Source: Hawksworthiomyces lignivorus (taxonomy: Eukaryota; Ascomycota; Sordariomycetes; Ophiostomatales; Ophiostomataceae). From it: DNA of 64,000 bases. The notes below the pieces were generated by a model. The model searched no databases. It saw only the letters and a list, made by a program, of their open reading frames with translations, and was not told the DNA's origin. How positions within the stretch are numbered: the first letter of the stretch is position 1; the number at the start of each line of letters is the position of its first letter. Positions 35,304 to 48,153 of this stretch are shown in pieces. The DNA is taken from assembly GCA_002917075.1 (NCBI GenBank), contig NTMA01000029.1, positions 2,810 through 66,809 of the forward strand, written 5' to 3'. Position numbers and translations under genes: made by a program.

Positions 35304-37597
35304 TCACTGGCCCCCAAGATCTGACGAATAGCCCATCTCGCGATAATTCTCACCCATTCCTCCTTCTCCGAAACCTGTGCCAGGTCCAGACACATAGCCG
35401 CCATCGTCGCCATCATCAAAGTCACTGGCTTCGAAGCTGCTTCGGCCGCTGAGATCATCTTCCATGCCAGAACCAGTACCGCTCATATCTACGGTCGTCC
35501 AATTGACCTGTGCAAGTGCTGGATACTGCGCCAGCAGTGCGGCTGGCAGAGCATAGTTGCCTGCCGCGTCTATAGGATAACCAGTGTTGGGGTCGATCTG
35601 GGGCGGCGGTTGAGCCAGCATCAAGTTCTGCTGCTGAGCGGCCGCCTGAGCCTGCATCTGCTGCTCCTGCCACAAGCGCTGGCGCTCCATGAATTCTTCG
35701 TCAAGCAGCGGCTTGATGCATATGCGGCCAGCCTCCGAACGGAAATGGCGGCCCAGAGCATCGGCACGTGCAAAACGCCGGCCGCAGCCCCACTCGCCGC
35801 CAATTTTGAGTTCGCCCTTGCAGACGAACTTCTTCTCGCCGCTGTGCAGACTTTCGTGGCGCTTCCTGTCGTGTTGGCGAGCAAAGGCTTTGCCACAGAA
35901 GTTGCACACAAAAGGCCGTTCGTCGGTGTGTGTGCGCAAGTGTGAGCGCAAGTTGTAGGCGCGCGTAAAGCGCTTGGGGCACAGCGTGCATTGGAAGGTG
36001 GCAGGATGCTTCTGCGCTCGCTTCGTCCCCGCACCAGAGGCGCCACCCACGGCGCCAGGCTCGGAAGAGCCGGCAGCAGCAAATTCAGGATCAGCCAAGC
36101 GCAGAGCCATCATATTGTTCGGAACGGCGGAAGTGGACAGCCGCCTCCGATTACCGGCCACGGCGCTGCCAGACCGCTCCAATGGAGACAGAGACCGGGA
36201 CGCATCAGAGCGCGGGGTCAGATTGGGAGAGAGACTGCTAACGCTAGGGGAAGACCGGCCGCTGGGAGCTCCTCCTCCGCTGTAGGGGTCTGTGATAGCG
36301 CGACGTCTTGGACGACCTATACAACCAACCCTGTTAGTATATCTGATGTTGCTATAACTAATGTTCTATCGCTCTTTAGGTTTGGTTTACCTCGCTGTTC
36401 CGGTGGAATGAGTGCATCGGTGTCCAAAATGGACTTGCCATCGAACATGTTCTTAGTCGCTGTGTTGGGAGCGAAGTCAATTTCAATGGTCGGCGCAGAC
36501 ATCTGAGACATCTGCTGGGGCAGCTCAGCGACAGTAGTAGGCAGCTGTGGGAAAGCTTCCGACGCAGGACCTGACGTTGTGATATATGGCGCGTATCCCT
36601 CGCTTTGCGTCTGGAGGATGAAGCCAGGGACGGTCGTGTTCACCTCAGGTATTGTCTGAGGCAGAATGCGCGGCGAGATAGCCGGGCTGTGAGAAGGACT
36701 CCGTCCTGCGTAGCCGCTAGAGATGCTGAAGCTGTTGATGCCATGAAGCTCCTGGTACACGTCGCCAGCCTCGTCTGGGCGAAGCATGGGCGAGCTCTGG
36801 GTATGATCAATGGGATCGGAGAAGGCATCCTGTCCACCGAGAGACGGGGAGTGGCCGCCGATAGACGAGGCATCTGAGTATTCGGAGGCGGTCCGACGGT
36901 GTCCTTGAAAGTGGGGTGCGTTCCAGTCTTGCATCAAAGCAGCTTCCGGGGTAAGGGAGGTGTTGCGCGAGTGGCGGCCAACGGGCTGCACAAACTGGTG
37001 GTTGTTGAAGGAGGGAGACTGGTGTGCAGAGCCAGGCGCGTGAGGGTCAACGCCAAGCAGGTGCGGAGGAGTAGGGCTGTGGTGTGCTTGTGAGGTAGCC
37101 ATGTTGTTAATGTCAGGGGTGCCGAATTGGTCTTGTTGCGGCTGCTGCTGCTGGTCAAACAGAGGCGCGGCGAGCTGGTCTGCAGAAGGGGCAGGAAAGA
37201 TCGTGAAGTCCTCGCCACCGAAAGCCTGTTGTGGATCGAGGTAGCCTTGCCCAAAAGTGGCGCCACCCGGTTCAGACTTCAATTGGTCTGCAAAGGACTG
37301 ATTGGGATCAAAGGTGAGGTCTTGCTGGTCAAGGCTCTGTTGCGGCGTGGAGAGGAAAGCACCTCCGGCGCCGTTGTTGTATTGGGAGTAGTCGGGTTGT
37401 GAAGTGTTGAAGGCTTGAGAAGAAGGGTTTAGAGCTAGGCCCAGGCCGATGGAGTTGTTGCTTGATGCGGTAGCTTGGAGATTGGGGTCAAAGGCGCGGG
37501 CGGGCGATGGAGATGGAGAGTGGCTTTGCTTTATATCGAGGGCTTGCTGGTCCGCAACAGAAGGCGACCTGCCGCGGGAAGGCTGTAGTTGATCCAT
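35304..37597 (-). CDS. crz1: Calcineurin-responsive C2H2 transcription factor Crz1
   Basis: A 739-residue nuclear regulator of calcium, ion-stress and cell-wall responses, dephosphorylated by calcineurin. Exons are 37597-36391 and 36316-35304; the 74-nt intron (phase 1) joins PPEQR to [16 protein letters not shown], a hallmark of filamentous-fungal Crz1. The N-terminal half is Ser/Gln-rich and disordered, with [12 protein letters not shown] phosphosites. PTIEID (369-374) resembles the PxIxIT calcineurin-docking motif. Zinc fingers: about 510-534 (CTLC..HLRTH), 538-560 (CNFC..HESLH) and an atypical third at 566-601 with an inserted [13 protein letters not shown] Gln-rich stretch and an acidic Gly-rich C-terminus follow. 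The 2.6 kb upstream carries no other gene and may hold a long leader. Confidence 0.93.
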
Positions 37598-40195
37598 GCT
37601 AGCTCTGGTCTTTACCTGACAGTGTTACGAAAGCAGTACTTGTCGCTGCTTTTTCTAGTCTGGGTCCCTTCCGTTTCTTTTTCTGTTCCCTATTTGCGAG
37701 TGTGATTAATGCACCCGAGTAGCGCGGATCCTGGTCAGATTTCGCTCCAGTCAGGTACGGTGAGTACCTGCGCGACTGGGCGGACTATGAGGGAAAGTGA
37801 GTTGTAGTTTCTGGTATGACGCGCAACTGTGTACGAGCTTGGGGGGGTGGTGTGTGTGCGCGGTGTTCTTGTCTCGTCCAGTCGGTAGATTGCTACAGCC
37901 AGAAGAGGAGACAAGGCAGAATTTCAGTCAGCCTTCCGCATAGAGTGGATAGCAAGGGAATGTGTAATTCTGTGTGGCAGTGCTGAACGGTGCGGTGCGG
38001 GGGGGCTGTGCAAGAAAGCTGACGGCCAGCAAACCGGCGACGGTGCGATGGTTGGGCCTATCAGGGAGCGTCGCGGCAGAAAGATGAGACACTGCTTGCA
38101 GGTCAAATCCTCTCCACACAGGGTAGTGTAAGAAGGTAGGGACCGAAGAGAGGAGATCAAAAGGGGAAAAGCGGGAGAAGAAAAATTGGAAACAAAGAAA
38201 AAGGCGACAAAATGTGGTGGCCTGGGGCCTTTTCTTTTTCTTCTGTGACGTCGCTATCGCAGACCTAGCGCTTCGGGCAAGAGATGAAGTACCACCGACA
38301 GATATCTCGTAAAATGGGGAACAAGGGGGGCTGTGCTGCCTATCCAGTGGAGCTATCTGGCCGCGCAAAGTAACAAGAACAGAGGAAAACACGGACAAAC
38401 CTTATTGTGTAGCGAGTGGCCTTGTGGAGAATCTTACTTAGAAGTACTCCGGTTTCCCCTGACTCAGGCTAAAAAGGAGAGAACCGCAGCAATGGCAGAA
38501 CAGTATGCGCGCGCAAGCCGTCTGTACTGTAGACGCAATTTACAGCGCTTTTCGGACCTGAATTGTAGGCAAATGCTGAGGTGCTGGCGCGAGATGAAGG
38601 CAGAGGAAGGAAAGGTTGAATAGCTGCTGAGGAGAATTCAGGCAATTCGCACTTCTAGGCCGCGGATCTAGGTCAAGCAGTGTACTTGGCGTAGAGAGAT
38701 AGAGAGAGGGAAAAAAAATCCGAAACAAAAAGCCGCGATGAAGATCGGCACAGAACGATAACCAAAAGTCGACAGTGAGGCAAGAAAGAAGGCTGCAGCG
38801 ATGTGGGAGAGGGGATAGGGGTATGAATAGAATAAGGCAGATGTCGTCGAGGTGCTGAGTGAGGCTTATCAGAAAATAGAGCCGCGGGGCAGGGAGGCTG
38901 CAGGTCGAGGACAAGACCTCGAGAGACACGTCCCTTGCTAATGCCTCAACTTTTGCCTAGCCTTTCTCTTTACTATTCCTCTCTTTGGATTTCTTTCCTG
39001 CAGGCCCTATCTTCGCCTTTGTTTTCAGGTTTCGAAGCGCCAGAAAGTTGGGAAGCGGGTAACAGACTGAAGCTATCAAATCTTCGCTAGGCAGCACAAA
39101 TTAGAGCAAGCAGTCGAGGCTCTCTCTGTCGGATATGATCGGTGGCGGGCGGCTGAGTCCAATAGCGATCGCCAGAAGAGTCGTTGGACAACAACCAGAA
39201 TGCAGAAATTGTGGCAAAGCAGCTGCTGGATGGGTGACTGAGAGGGGAGAGGAGGAGGGAAGAAGAGGAGAGTGAGGAGAGAAAATGAAAAAGTATGGCG
39301 ATAAAACAGGCGTGCAATAATTACAGTTTTTTGACCCTGGGCGACGGAAAGCTAAACGGGCAGGGTGGGGAGAGGAGGGGAGAAGAAAGGAACGAGGGAA
39401 GGCGCACCCACCACCAGCAAGCCTAATTTGGCCAAGAGGGAAGGCGCGCAGTTCTCGTCCCATCATCCTTCCTCTTGTAGGGATAGTTCTTTCCCAAGCG
39501 CCCTGCTGCGGGACCTGGGCAAATTACCACTTTAATTGATTGTCACGTGTTTTTGGCAAGAGCACCCTGTGCTTCCTGCTGTTTATACATTTTGTGCATG
39601 CTAGGTGGTCATTCCTGCCCATGCTGCCAAAACTAGGCTATGTTAGGCCATGCGCAGTAAGCATATAGCGCACGGAATACTTTTTAGTCGCTTATTAGCT
39701 TGACTAGACCTTCCTAACGGTGATCTACACGACAATGCTACTCGTATGCTGTACTATACTGTATGTACTATGGTACTGTACTATTCTTACCACTGATACG
39801 GTGCTGTAGTCGTACCTACGGAGCAGGGGAATGCTACGGCATCGCGCTCCCGTACATCTCACCTATCCCAGATTACCACGTCGTTTCGCGCCTGTGCAAA
39901 GCTAAGATCTCACTACTGTTCACCTTGCGTGTTTTTGCTTTTCTTTTTTTGTGTGTATTTTTAGAATCTAAGGAAAATCCGCACACATTGGTTGCATTCA
40001 ATCTAGGTGGTGTGCTTTTACCCGTATCAAGCTTCAAATAAAACAACGCCAATCAATCAAAAAAGCATTCTGTCTGTTGCATTACGAGGTGCATCATCTC
40101 GGACCTTGTTTCTGCCTATCATGGCCCCTTGGCTCTCTAGCAGCCCTTCCTCTTCCCCTGCCCCTTCCATCTGCGTATTACTCTGCAAGGCGAAC
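37598..40195. other. Long crz1 upstream region, no gene recognised
   Basis: About 2.6 kb between the crz1 start and the PKS stop. Only fragmentary frames, several purine- or pyrimidine-rich. A possible 5' UTR donor (GTAAAG) lies just upstream of the crz1 ATG near 37611. No RNA gene was recognised. Confidence 0.45.
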
Positions 40196-43100
40196 TCATG
40201 GTGACAAGCTGCTGCTATCTTCAGAGCGAGGCGTTCTTGTAGTCGATGTCGCTGACAACGATGACGGCGACGAAGGCGTGAAGGGCGTGGAAGGCATTTC
40301 TGCGTCCGTGGCTGGCGGAGTCTTTGGTCGCTCCTCGCTCGCAGAGTTGGGCGCTTTGGATGCGCCGGCAGACGCCAGCGATGACAGCTGGCCGAGGGCG
40401 TCTTTGCAGAGATCCAGAATTGAAGAGCCCCCGAGGAACTTGAGGACCGCCATGTCGATGGCTAGTTCCTTCAGGAACCACGACCGCAGCTCGACCGCCA
40501 CCAGCGAGTCGATGCCGAGCTTGATCAGTGGCACTTTGGTGTCGATCTTTTCTGACGGCAGCTGCAGGATCAACTCCACCTTGCGCGAGAACGCTGCCTC
40601 TAGAATCGACAGCATCGCATCGCTCTTGCCCGTCGCCGACGCCAGTTGGCTCAGCACGCGGGCGGAGAGCTCGGTGTTGTCATCCTTGGCCTCTAAGCTC
40701 TTCTCCTCTTCTTCCTGGATGATGTGCGAGAAGAGCGGCTTCGTGGGGAAGCGCGTCCCGGCGTCCAGAGGCAAGCCTGTGATAATCTCCGGACCGCGCT
40801 GCCCAACGGAAGATGCGGGGTGGCCGGCTAAGATAGCCGATGCAAAGATGCTGTGCATCTCCGGCTCTGAGAGGCCGATGTAGCCGTACAGACCCACCAG
40901 GCGCGACTCAAACTGATACAGAGCCCGGGCTACGTAGCCGACACCAAGTAGCATAGCAATGTCGATGATCGAGGCCGGCAGATCCCGCTGTCGGCGCTGG
41001 TTGGCCAGTGTGTGCATGTACATGTTTGCGGCACTGTAATTGGACTGAGCCTTGTTGCCAATGACGCAGGACAAAGACGAGAAGAGGACAAAAAAGTCAA
41101 GCTCGCCCTGGTTGGAAAACAGCTCGTCCAAGTGTCGGCTGCCATCAACCTTGGGGCCCAAGACGCAAGTGAATTCTTCTAGAGTGTAGTTGTCAAACGG
41201 CTTGTCGCAGAGCACCATGGCAGCATTTGCAACACCTGCAATTGGCGGCATCTCGGCACAGATCTGCGTATAAACGGCGTGCAATGCCTCTTTGTCCGAA
41301 ATATCCAAGGAAAATACCCGAAGATCGGTAGCTCCGCGTCTCTTGAGATTATGAAGAACTACCGGGTTGATTTGAGGGTTGCGGCTGGCAATAGCAATGT
41401 GGCGAGCACCTTGGTCGGCCATCCAACCGCACAGAGACAGACCCAGCTCTCCCGTCAACCCGACCAAGAAGTATGTCTTATTGGGATTGAAAATCTTGAG
41501 CGACGTAGTCGGGAAGAGCTGTGCATCAACAGGGCTCTGTGCCATCCAGCTAACAATGTGGCTTGGGGCAAGCCCGTCGACCAGCAGCTCTGGCACGCTA
41601 TCAAAGTTTATGACATTTGGAGATTCGATGCCTGGTGTTATTTTGGCATTGCTGCTGAGCCGACGCAAGATTGTATGCAGCTCCACAGAGGAAATACTGA
41701 GAGCTACAGTCTTCTGGCCCTTGAAAATCCTGAACAGCTGCTTCGCTTCGATTGAGAGCTCTGAAGATTTGTGAGAGCGCTCCACGACTCGGTCCAACGC
41801 CTCGGTCTCGGAGATAGAGCTCATATTAACAAAAGTCACTAGGTCTTTCGGAAGGATGCTCAAGATCTTTCCTTCTGTGTCGTAAGGATGAATAAAGACC
41901 TGCCGGCCTGGATCTTGATCTTCCGCGGAGCTATCGCTAGTGGTGGTTATTAAATGGAGAGATTTCTCTTCTGCCTTCGCTGCAAGTCGAGAGGCCAAAT
42001 CGGCGCCACTTCCATGCACCCATAGAGCGCCTTCAATTTCATAAGTCAAGCTCTCAGCCAGGATATCGAGAAGCAATCCACATAGAAGCTCTATGCTGTC
42101 ACTATTGTGTGCTGGCAGAGCAATGATGTTGTCTTGAGACAGGTGGACAACTGAGCTATTCTCGGAGTAGAGGCAGAGAACTTCTTTATCACTGTCATCA
42201 AGATCCTTTCCAATACCCAGGAAGTAGGTCTTGTTGTTTCGCGTGAGCAGCGGGAAGAGGGAGGATGCAAGGATCTTGATCTTGTGTTGATTGTCTTCAT
42301 CGGGTGTTCCATCCCAGACAAGAGAGAAAGGGTTCGTTTCAAGGACCTGTAAATGGCCTGCTTCCTGCACAATGTCCACAACTGCCCCATTTGCACCTGA
42401 TGGGGCGTCGCCCAGATCAATTTTTCGGGTGATGTGCCTTCGGTCTGCATTTAATCTGTCATTGAGCTCGCCATCATGCAAAATCCGAGGGATGAACAAC
42501 CTGCCATCCCGAATGCTGAGTTCCTGTTCCCGTGTCCAGAGAATGTCGGCGAAATTTGGATTGCCGAGGTACACTAGGCGCAAGAAAGATTCTGCCAGCA
42601 CTGTTGCTTCGGCTGCAGCCTGGCTTCCCAGACCTCCCTGGAAATGATCTAAATCCAAAAATTGTAGGAAAAGATGTGGTGATTCAAAAGCAATAGCCCG
42701 GGCCATTCCAACGGCCATGTTGGAGTATGGCTCCTCCGTGAGGCGATTTTTCGTTACCCAGAGCAAAGCCCCAGATCCAAGGATCATATTTTGCATACCC
42801 CGGAACTTGACGTCGGTCATGTCTTTGAACATGGGCTCATCGAGATCTGCTAGGCACAAAATAGCTGCATTGGGGGGGATGGGCTGGTCCACAAAATCTT
42901 CAACGCCAGGAACTAACACGATGTTTACCTGCAACGGTCGTAGCAGGCGACGGATGACTTGCGTACTGCGGCAAACTGCAACAGTTTTGCCTCCGACAAT
43001 TACAATGTCTTTGATCTGGCCCATGGCAGCAGCACTGGCTGGTCTGTCCCAGGCGGCAATGGACAGCGGATCCCGAAGGAGCGCCACGCGATCATCGACT

Positions 43101-46100
43101 GCCTGGGTGCTCATCACCAGACAATAATAATCGTCGAGCTCTCCACCCGATACATCGACGCCGGAAAATCCTGCATCCTGCATCAGCATGTCCCAACGAG
43201 CTTCACTGACGAGCGGACCGTAGACGCGGCCATCGTCCTTGCCCAGCCACCAGCCAGGAAGCCCAGACATACTGAAAGAGGTGAAAATAGCATCGCCGGT
43301 GACTTCAATGAGGACCATGCGGCCTCCCGGCTTTGTGAGCCGCCGACAGTTGGCCAGAGTATTGGAGAGGAACTTGGTTGCGTGCAGGACATTGGAAGCC
43401 AAGATCAGATCAAAACTGTGCTCCTCGAACCCCTGCTCTACAGGGTCCCGCTCAATATCGAGGACCTTGAATTCCATTCTGGCCAGTTCTTCTGCCGTGA
43501 AGAGCGTCTTTGCTTTATCGAAGAACGCCGGCGAAATGTCAGTGTACGTATAAGAAGCAAAGTGCGGAGATACCGCCTTGACCGCCGTCACTGAGGCGCC
43601 ACCAGTGCCGGCGCCAATTTCCAACACGCGCAGGCGAGGATGGCGGTGGCTAACTTGTTCCACAAGAATCCGGAACTGGCTATATGCCCAGTCAATTCCG
43701 ACGCCTTCCTTGTACAGACGGTTGAGTCGGTTGTTCTCCATCAGCACCTGCAGCGTGGGGAGCTGGCCACGGACCATCGCCGGCAAGCCTTCGCCCACGG
43801 CAGACACGATTTCCATGTCAACAATGTGACCGTATTTTTCAATCCATTCACTGATCATTTCCGGCGTGTCTTCAGATGTAGATGACTTCAGGCGCCGGTG
43901 ACGGCCCGAGTCAATTTTTGGCAACAGGTAACCCTTTGCCCAGCCCATGAGCGATTGGAAATGCCATTCTGCGGCTGCAACCTCTTCATCGCTGACCTGC
44001 TCGCACAACCGCCTAAGGTAGTACACGGAAACGCGGTCCAAGATATCAATCACTTCAAACATGTCTGCCTTGGGGACCGGTCTGTCTTCCGGGCCAATGC
44101 CGGAAGAGATGTCGGGTCTCCATACCGTCCTCGAGAAGATCTTCCGGTCATTCTTGGGCTGTGGTTTTGTAAAAGACGAGCAAGACAGGCTGGTGATCTG
44201 GATTTCGCAGACATTGTTATCATCCGCTCTAAAGACATTCAGATCCCCGGATATGACCTTGCTGGTGGCATCTTGAAGGAAGCAGTCGGCAACGACGTGT
44301 GTATTTTGGCTGCTGTCTGCTGATCTCAGCTTCGCAGCAGCCACATTTACGCGAACGGTACGAATTCCCGTCGGCAAATAGCTCGTCCACATGCGACCAT
44401 CGCCAGGGAAACAAAAGGTAGCGAGAAGGCCGTGGAACGCTGCGTCAAGCGTTGCAGGGTGAACAATTAGCTCCGCATTGGTGGCTGGCCGCTTAATTGT
44501 TGCCGTTGACAGATTCAGCCGGCGACGGGCAGATTCAACCACAAAGTCTCCAGAATAACGGAGACCAATCTTCTCGAGCTCGCGGTAAAAGCGGTCCAGG
44601 TCAACCTCAGCCATTGGTAGCGCTGGCGGCACGCGTGGTGGGAGGACGGCCGGGTTCAGCTGGCTGTCCAGGATGATAACAGCCTGCCCAGTGAAGTTAA
44701 CCTTCTCAGCGTCGTTTGTTGTTCCGTCAACACTGCCGCTGTAGCAAGAAAACGTCGCTGTAATACGCTGAGAGGTCTCGCTGACAGCCCGTATGACGAA
44801 AATCACCTCTGTCCCAGCGGAGTCTGGGTCAATGGTGATAGCGGAGTGAATCTGGAGATCTTGCAGTTCGACAATTTGAACATTTTTTGGGACTCCGCCA
44901 TTTGCGTCATCTTTGTTAATATTGTTGTTCGCGGCAAGCTTGACAGCTGCCTCAACTGCCATAGACACGTAACCAGCAGCGGGGAAAAGCACTTGATTTT
45001 GGAACTGGTGCCCGCGCAGCCACTCCAACTCATTGATCTTCATAATGTTGCGCCAGCGCATCTCTTGATTGTTGCCCGCGGTGGTGACAGACCCAAGCAA
45101 CTCGTGGACAGGCTCTTCACGGGTGCGGAATTTCTTGGACAAGATGGACTCTTTCCACAGGGGCACGTCGTGGTCCCAGCTGTATGGCGGCAGGCCTTTA
45201 AGCAAGCGAGGACTAGGCTGCTGTCCACCGACGCAGGCCTTTCGGAATCCCTCAAAGTCCACGATATTGTGTGATGACTGGAAGTGGCTCCACACAAACC
45301 CAAGGGCGTTGCTAAAAGAATTGACATCGTTTGCTCCCCGGTTAAGGACACCGGTATACGGGAGGTCCACGGAAGTCAAGATTCTCAGCACTTCGCTAGC
45401 AGGACCCTTCAGTGCTGGATGAGGGCCAACTTCCAGAACCATGTCATAGCAGTAGGACTCCGTTATGGCCCTGTCCAGAGCTTGTGAGAAGAGCACCGGC
45501 TGTGCCATATTATCAACCCAATAGGTGTCTTTGTATGTTTCAGGCTCATAGATACTGCGGCCTTCGTGTCCGTGGACACTAGAAAACCACTTGAAGCCTC
45601 TGTCTGGTGCCACAGGCGGGGCTAGGACAGCAATGTTACACTGCCGAAGGCTCTCGAGGTACGGCCCTGAGCACCGTTGCATGTGATGCGAGTGATAGGC
45701 GGTATCCACTTTCAGCACACGGGCAAACACGCCGTCGCTGTCCAGTTGCACTTTTGCTTCATCAATGGCGTCGGCGTCGCCAGACAGGGTTGTGCTGGAC
45801 CGGGAATTACTTGCAGCTGGAACGATGCGTCCTGCAAAAGGCTCACGCTGGCAGAAAGCCACGGCCTCGTCGTAGGACATGCCAACCGCCATCATCTTAC
45901 CGGCCTTGGGGCCGTCCTTGGCCTTGCTAGCGTGGACACCACGGTAGTATGCGATGCGTATGGCATCAGATGCCGACAGGTAGCCGACGGCATAGGCGGC
46001 GGCGATCTCGCCGGACGAGTGGCCCACGACACCACTAAACTCGATGCCAGAGGCCCGCAGCAAGTCAACTAGGGCGATCTGCAGCGCCGTGCACAGCGGC

Positions 46101-48153
46101 TGCGATAGAGCCGCCTCCTGGATGCGCGACGTCGAGGCCGGCTTGAGCAGCTCAGCCGTCAGCGACCAGTCTGGGCGGTCACTCTCAGGCAGCCTACCCA
46201 AAGCGTCCTCAAGACCGTGCAGGGACCACCGGAAGAGATCGCTGTGACGATAGAGGCCCGCGCCCATGGCCGGCCATTGCGCGCCTTGGCCTGTGAAAAT
46301 GCCCAAGATACGGGGCGGAAGCGCCTCCGAGACGGGTAGTGCCTGCGTTGCGAACGATGAAGAGCCGGACGCATTGCTGGCAGCTGCAATACTGACTTCG
46401 AGACTCTCTAGCAACTCTACGCGATTTGTGCCAGAAACGTAGGCACGGTAAGGAAACTCGGAGCGCCGTGTCTGCAAGGTCCACGCCAAGTCTGAAAGGA
46501 AACCCGGATTGCTTGTGCCCTCTTCTTTGATATGATTCAGCAAGGCAGAGGCAGAAGCCAAGAGAGCTGACTTTGACTGGGCCGAAAGCGTGAACGGACC
46601 GCAAGGGGCCGTCTCATCAGAGATAGGTTTCTTCTCATCTGAGGTGCCATCTTCTTCAAGACCAGTGTCCGGGTTCCAGCTCTCAATGATGGCGTGGGCA
46701 TTTGTACCGCCAAAGCCAAAGCTATTGAGACTGACGCGTCGAGGTGAACCCTTTGGAAGCGTCGGCCAGGCGCACGCTTTTGTTGGCACGCAAAGATGCT
46801 CGTAGAAAGGCTCAAGCTTGGGATTGAGCCGGTTGAAGTGCATGTTGGGGGGGATGACACCATTCTGGACAGCCAAGGACGCCTTTAAGAGACCGGCGAG
46901 GCCAGCGCTGCTCTCCAGATGGCCGAATACTGTCTTAATGGAGCCAACATATAGTGGATCTACGTCTGACGAATCTGGGATATACTGTTCATTCCCGAAA
47001 AAGGCACTATAAACGGCTTCGGCTTCTACGGGATCTCCAGCTGATGTTCCCGTTCCGTGAGCTTCAAAATATTGACAGCGATCTTCTTTACGAGAAAGAT
47101 CCAGACCCGCCCTGGCATAGGTTGCGCGGATCAATGTAGCCTGCGAAGTTGGGCTGGGCATGGTGATACCCGGCGTGCGGCCATCTTGGTTGACGCCTGT
47201 CTCGCGGATGATGCATTCAATGTGATCGCCGTCTGCCAAGGCTTGGCTTAGTGTCTTCATGAAGACGGCGGCAAATCCCTCGCCACGGGCATATCCGTCC
47301 ACATCAGCATCCCACATGCGTGAGCGGCCGGTAGGCGAAAGCATGTGAAGCTACAAGTGTTAGCACTTTGTCAATGGGGGCAAATCTACGTTCTAGCGCG
47401 ATGCGGACGGGATAAACACACTAACCTTGGATTCAAAAATATAGACCTCGGGGCCTAGAATTACGTTCACACCTGCAGCCACGGCCATCTTGGACGAGCC
47501 GTTGCGCAGCTCTTGGATGGCCTGGTGGACAGCCACCAGACTGGAGGAGCACGCTGTGTCAATGCACACCGACGAGCCCTTCCAATCGAAGAAGAAGGAG
47601 ACGCGGTTGGCCATCACGGCCCGCGAGACACCAGTTGCAAAATAATGCGGGACGGTGTCAATGTCTCGATTTAGCACCGTGGTGTAATCATCGGCCGTCT
47701 GGCCTACAAAAACACAAGTATCTGAGCCTTTGAGATTCTGGATGGAGTAGCCAGCTGACTCCATCCCCTCGTAGACTGTCTCGAGCAAGAGGCGCTGCTG
47801 GGGATCCATAGACTCAGCCTCTCGAGGATTGATGTTGAAAAAATTATAGTCGAAAACCCGGACGTCTTCGTCAAGGAAATAGGACTGTGTAACGTTTGTG
47901 CTCTAAGGACATATTAGCAAGGTAGTACCCCACACTATAAACAACAAAATATATTTGAAAAATACAAACTTACACCATGGTGCTCGCCATCAGGATGGTA
48001 GAATCCGTGAATGTTAAACCGACTCTTGGGAACTTCGCCTAACAGGTCCCGAGGCTCTTTCAAAAGCTTCCAGAGCTTCGATGGTGTCGAAGCACCCCCC
48101 GGAAACCGACAACTGCTGCTCACAACGGCAATTGGCTCGGGTCGCGCAGCCAT
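40196..48153 (-). CDS. Highly reducing type I polyketide synthase (KS-AT-DH-MT-ER0-KR-ACP)
   Basis: A 2,603-residue iterative PKS. Exons are 48153-47974, 47902-47426 and 47350-40196; both introns are phase 0 and restore [15 protein letters not shown] and FESK-LHMLSP. KS: Cys178 (DTACSSS), His317 ([12 protein letters not shown]), His363 (GHLESSAG). AT: Ser664 in GHSSGE and a YHSHH motif, consistent with malonyl-CoA. DH: His1000 in [15 protein letters not shown] and Asp about 1189 in ATLDAAFHG; the Gly of HxxxGxxxxP is Asn1004. C-methyltransferase: LEIGAGTGG about 1463. KR: GLTGELG about 2187, FSSLS, and Tyr about 2324 in [11 protein letters not shown]: Ser about 2499 in [11 protein letters not shown]. 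Between MT and KR the ER-like region lacks an intact NADPH motif ([13 protein letters not shown]), as in LovB. No thioesterase, reductase or condensation domain follows the ACP, only a Ser/Thr/Pro tail. Product unknown. Confidence 0.95.

Noticed and set aside
40196..40520. A reductase, thioesterase or condensation domain after the PKS ACP
   Set aside because: Only about 60 Ser/Thr/Pro-rich residues follow the ACP before the stop; no further module is present.
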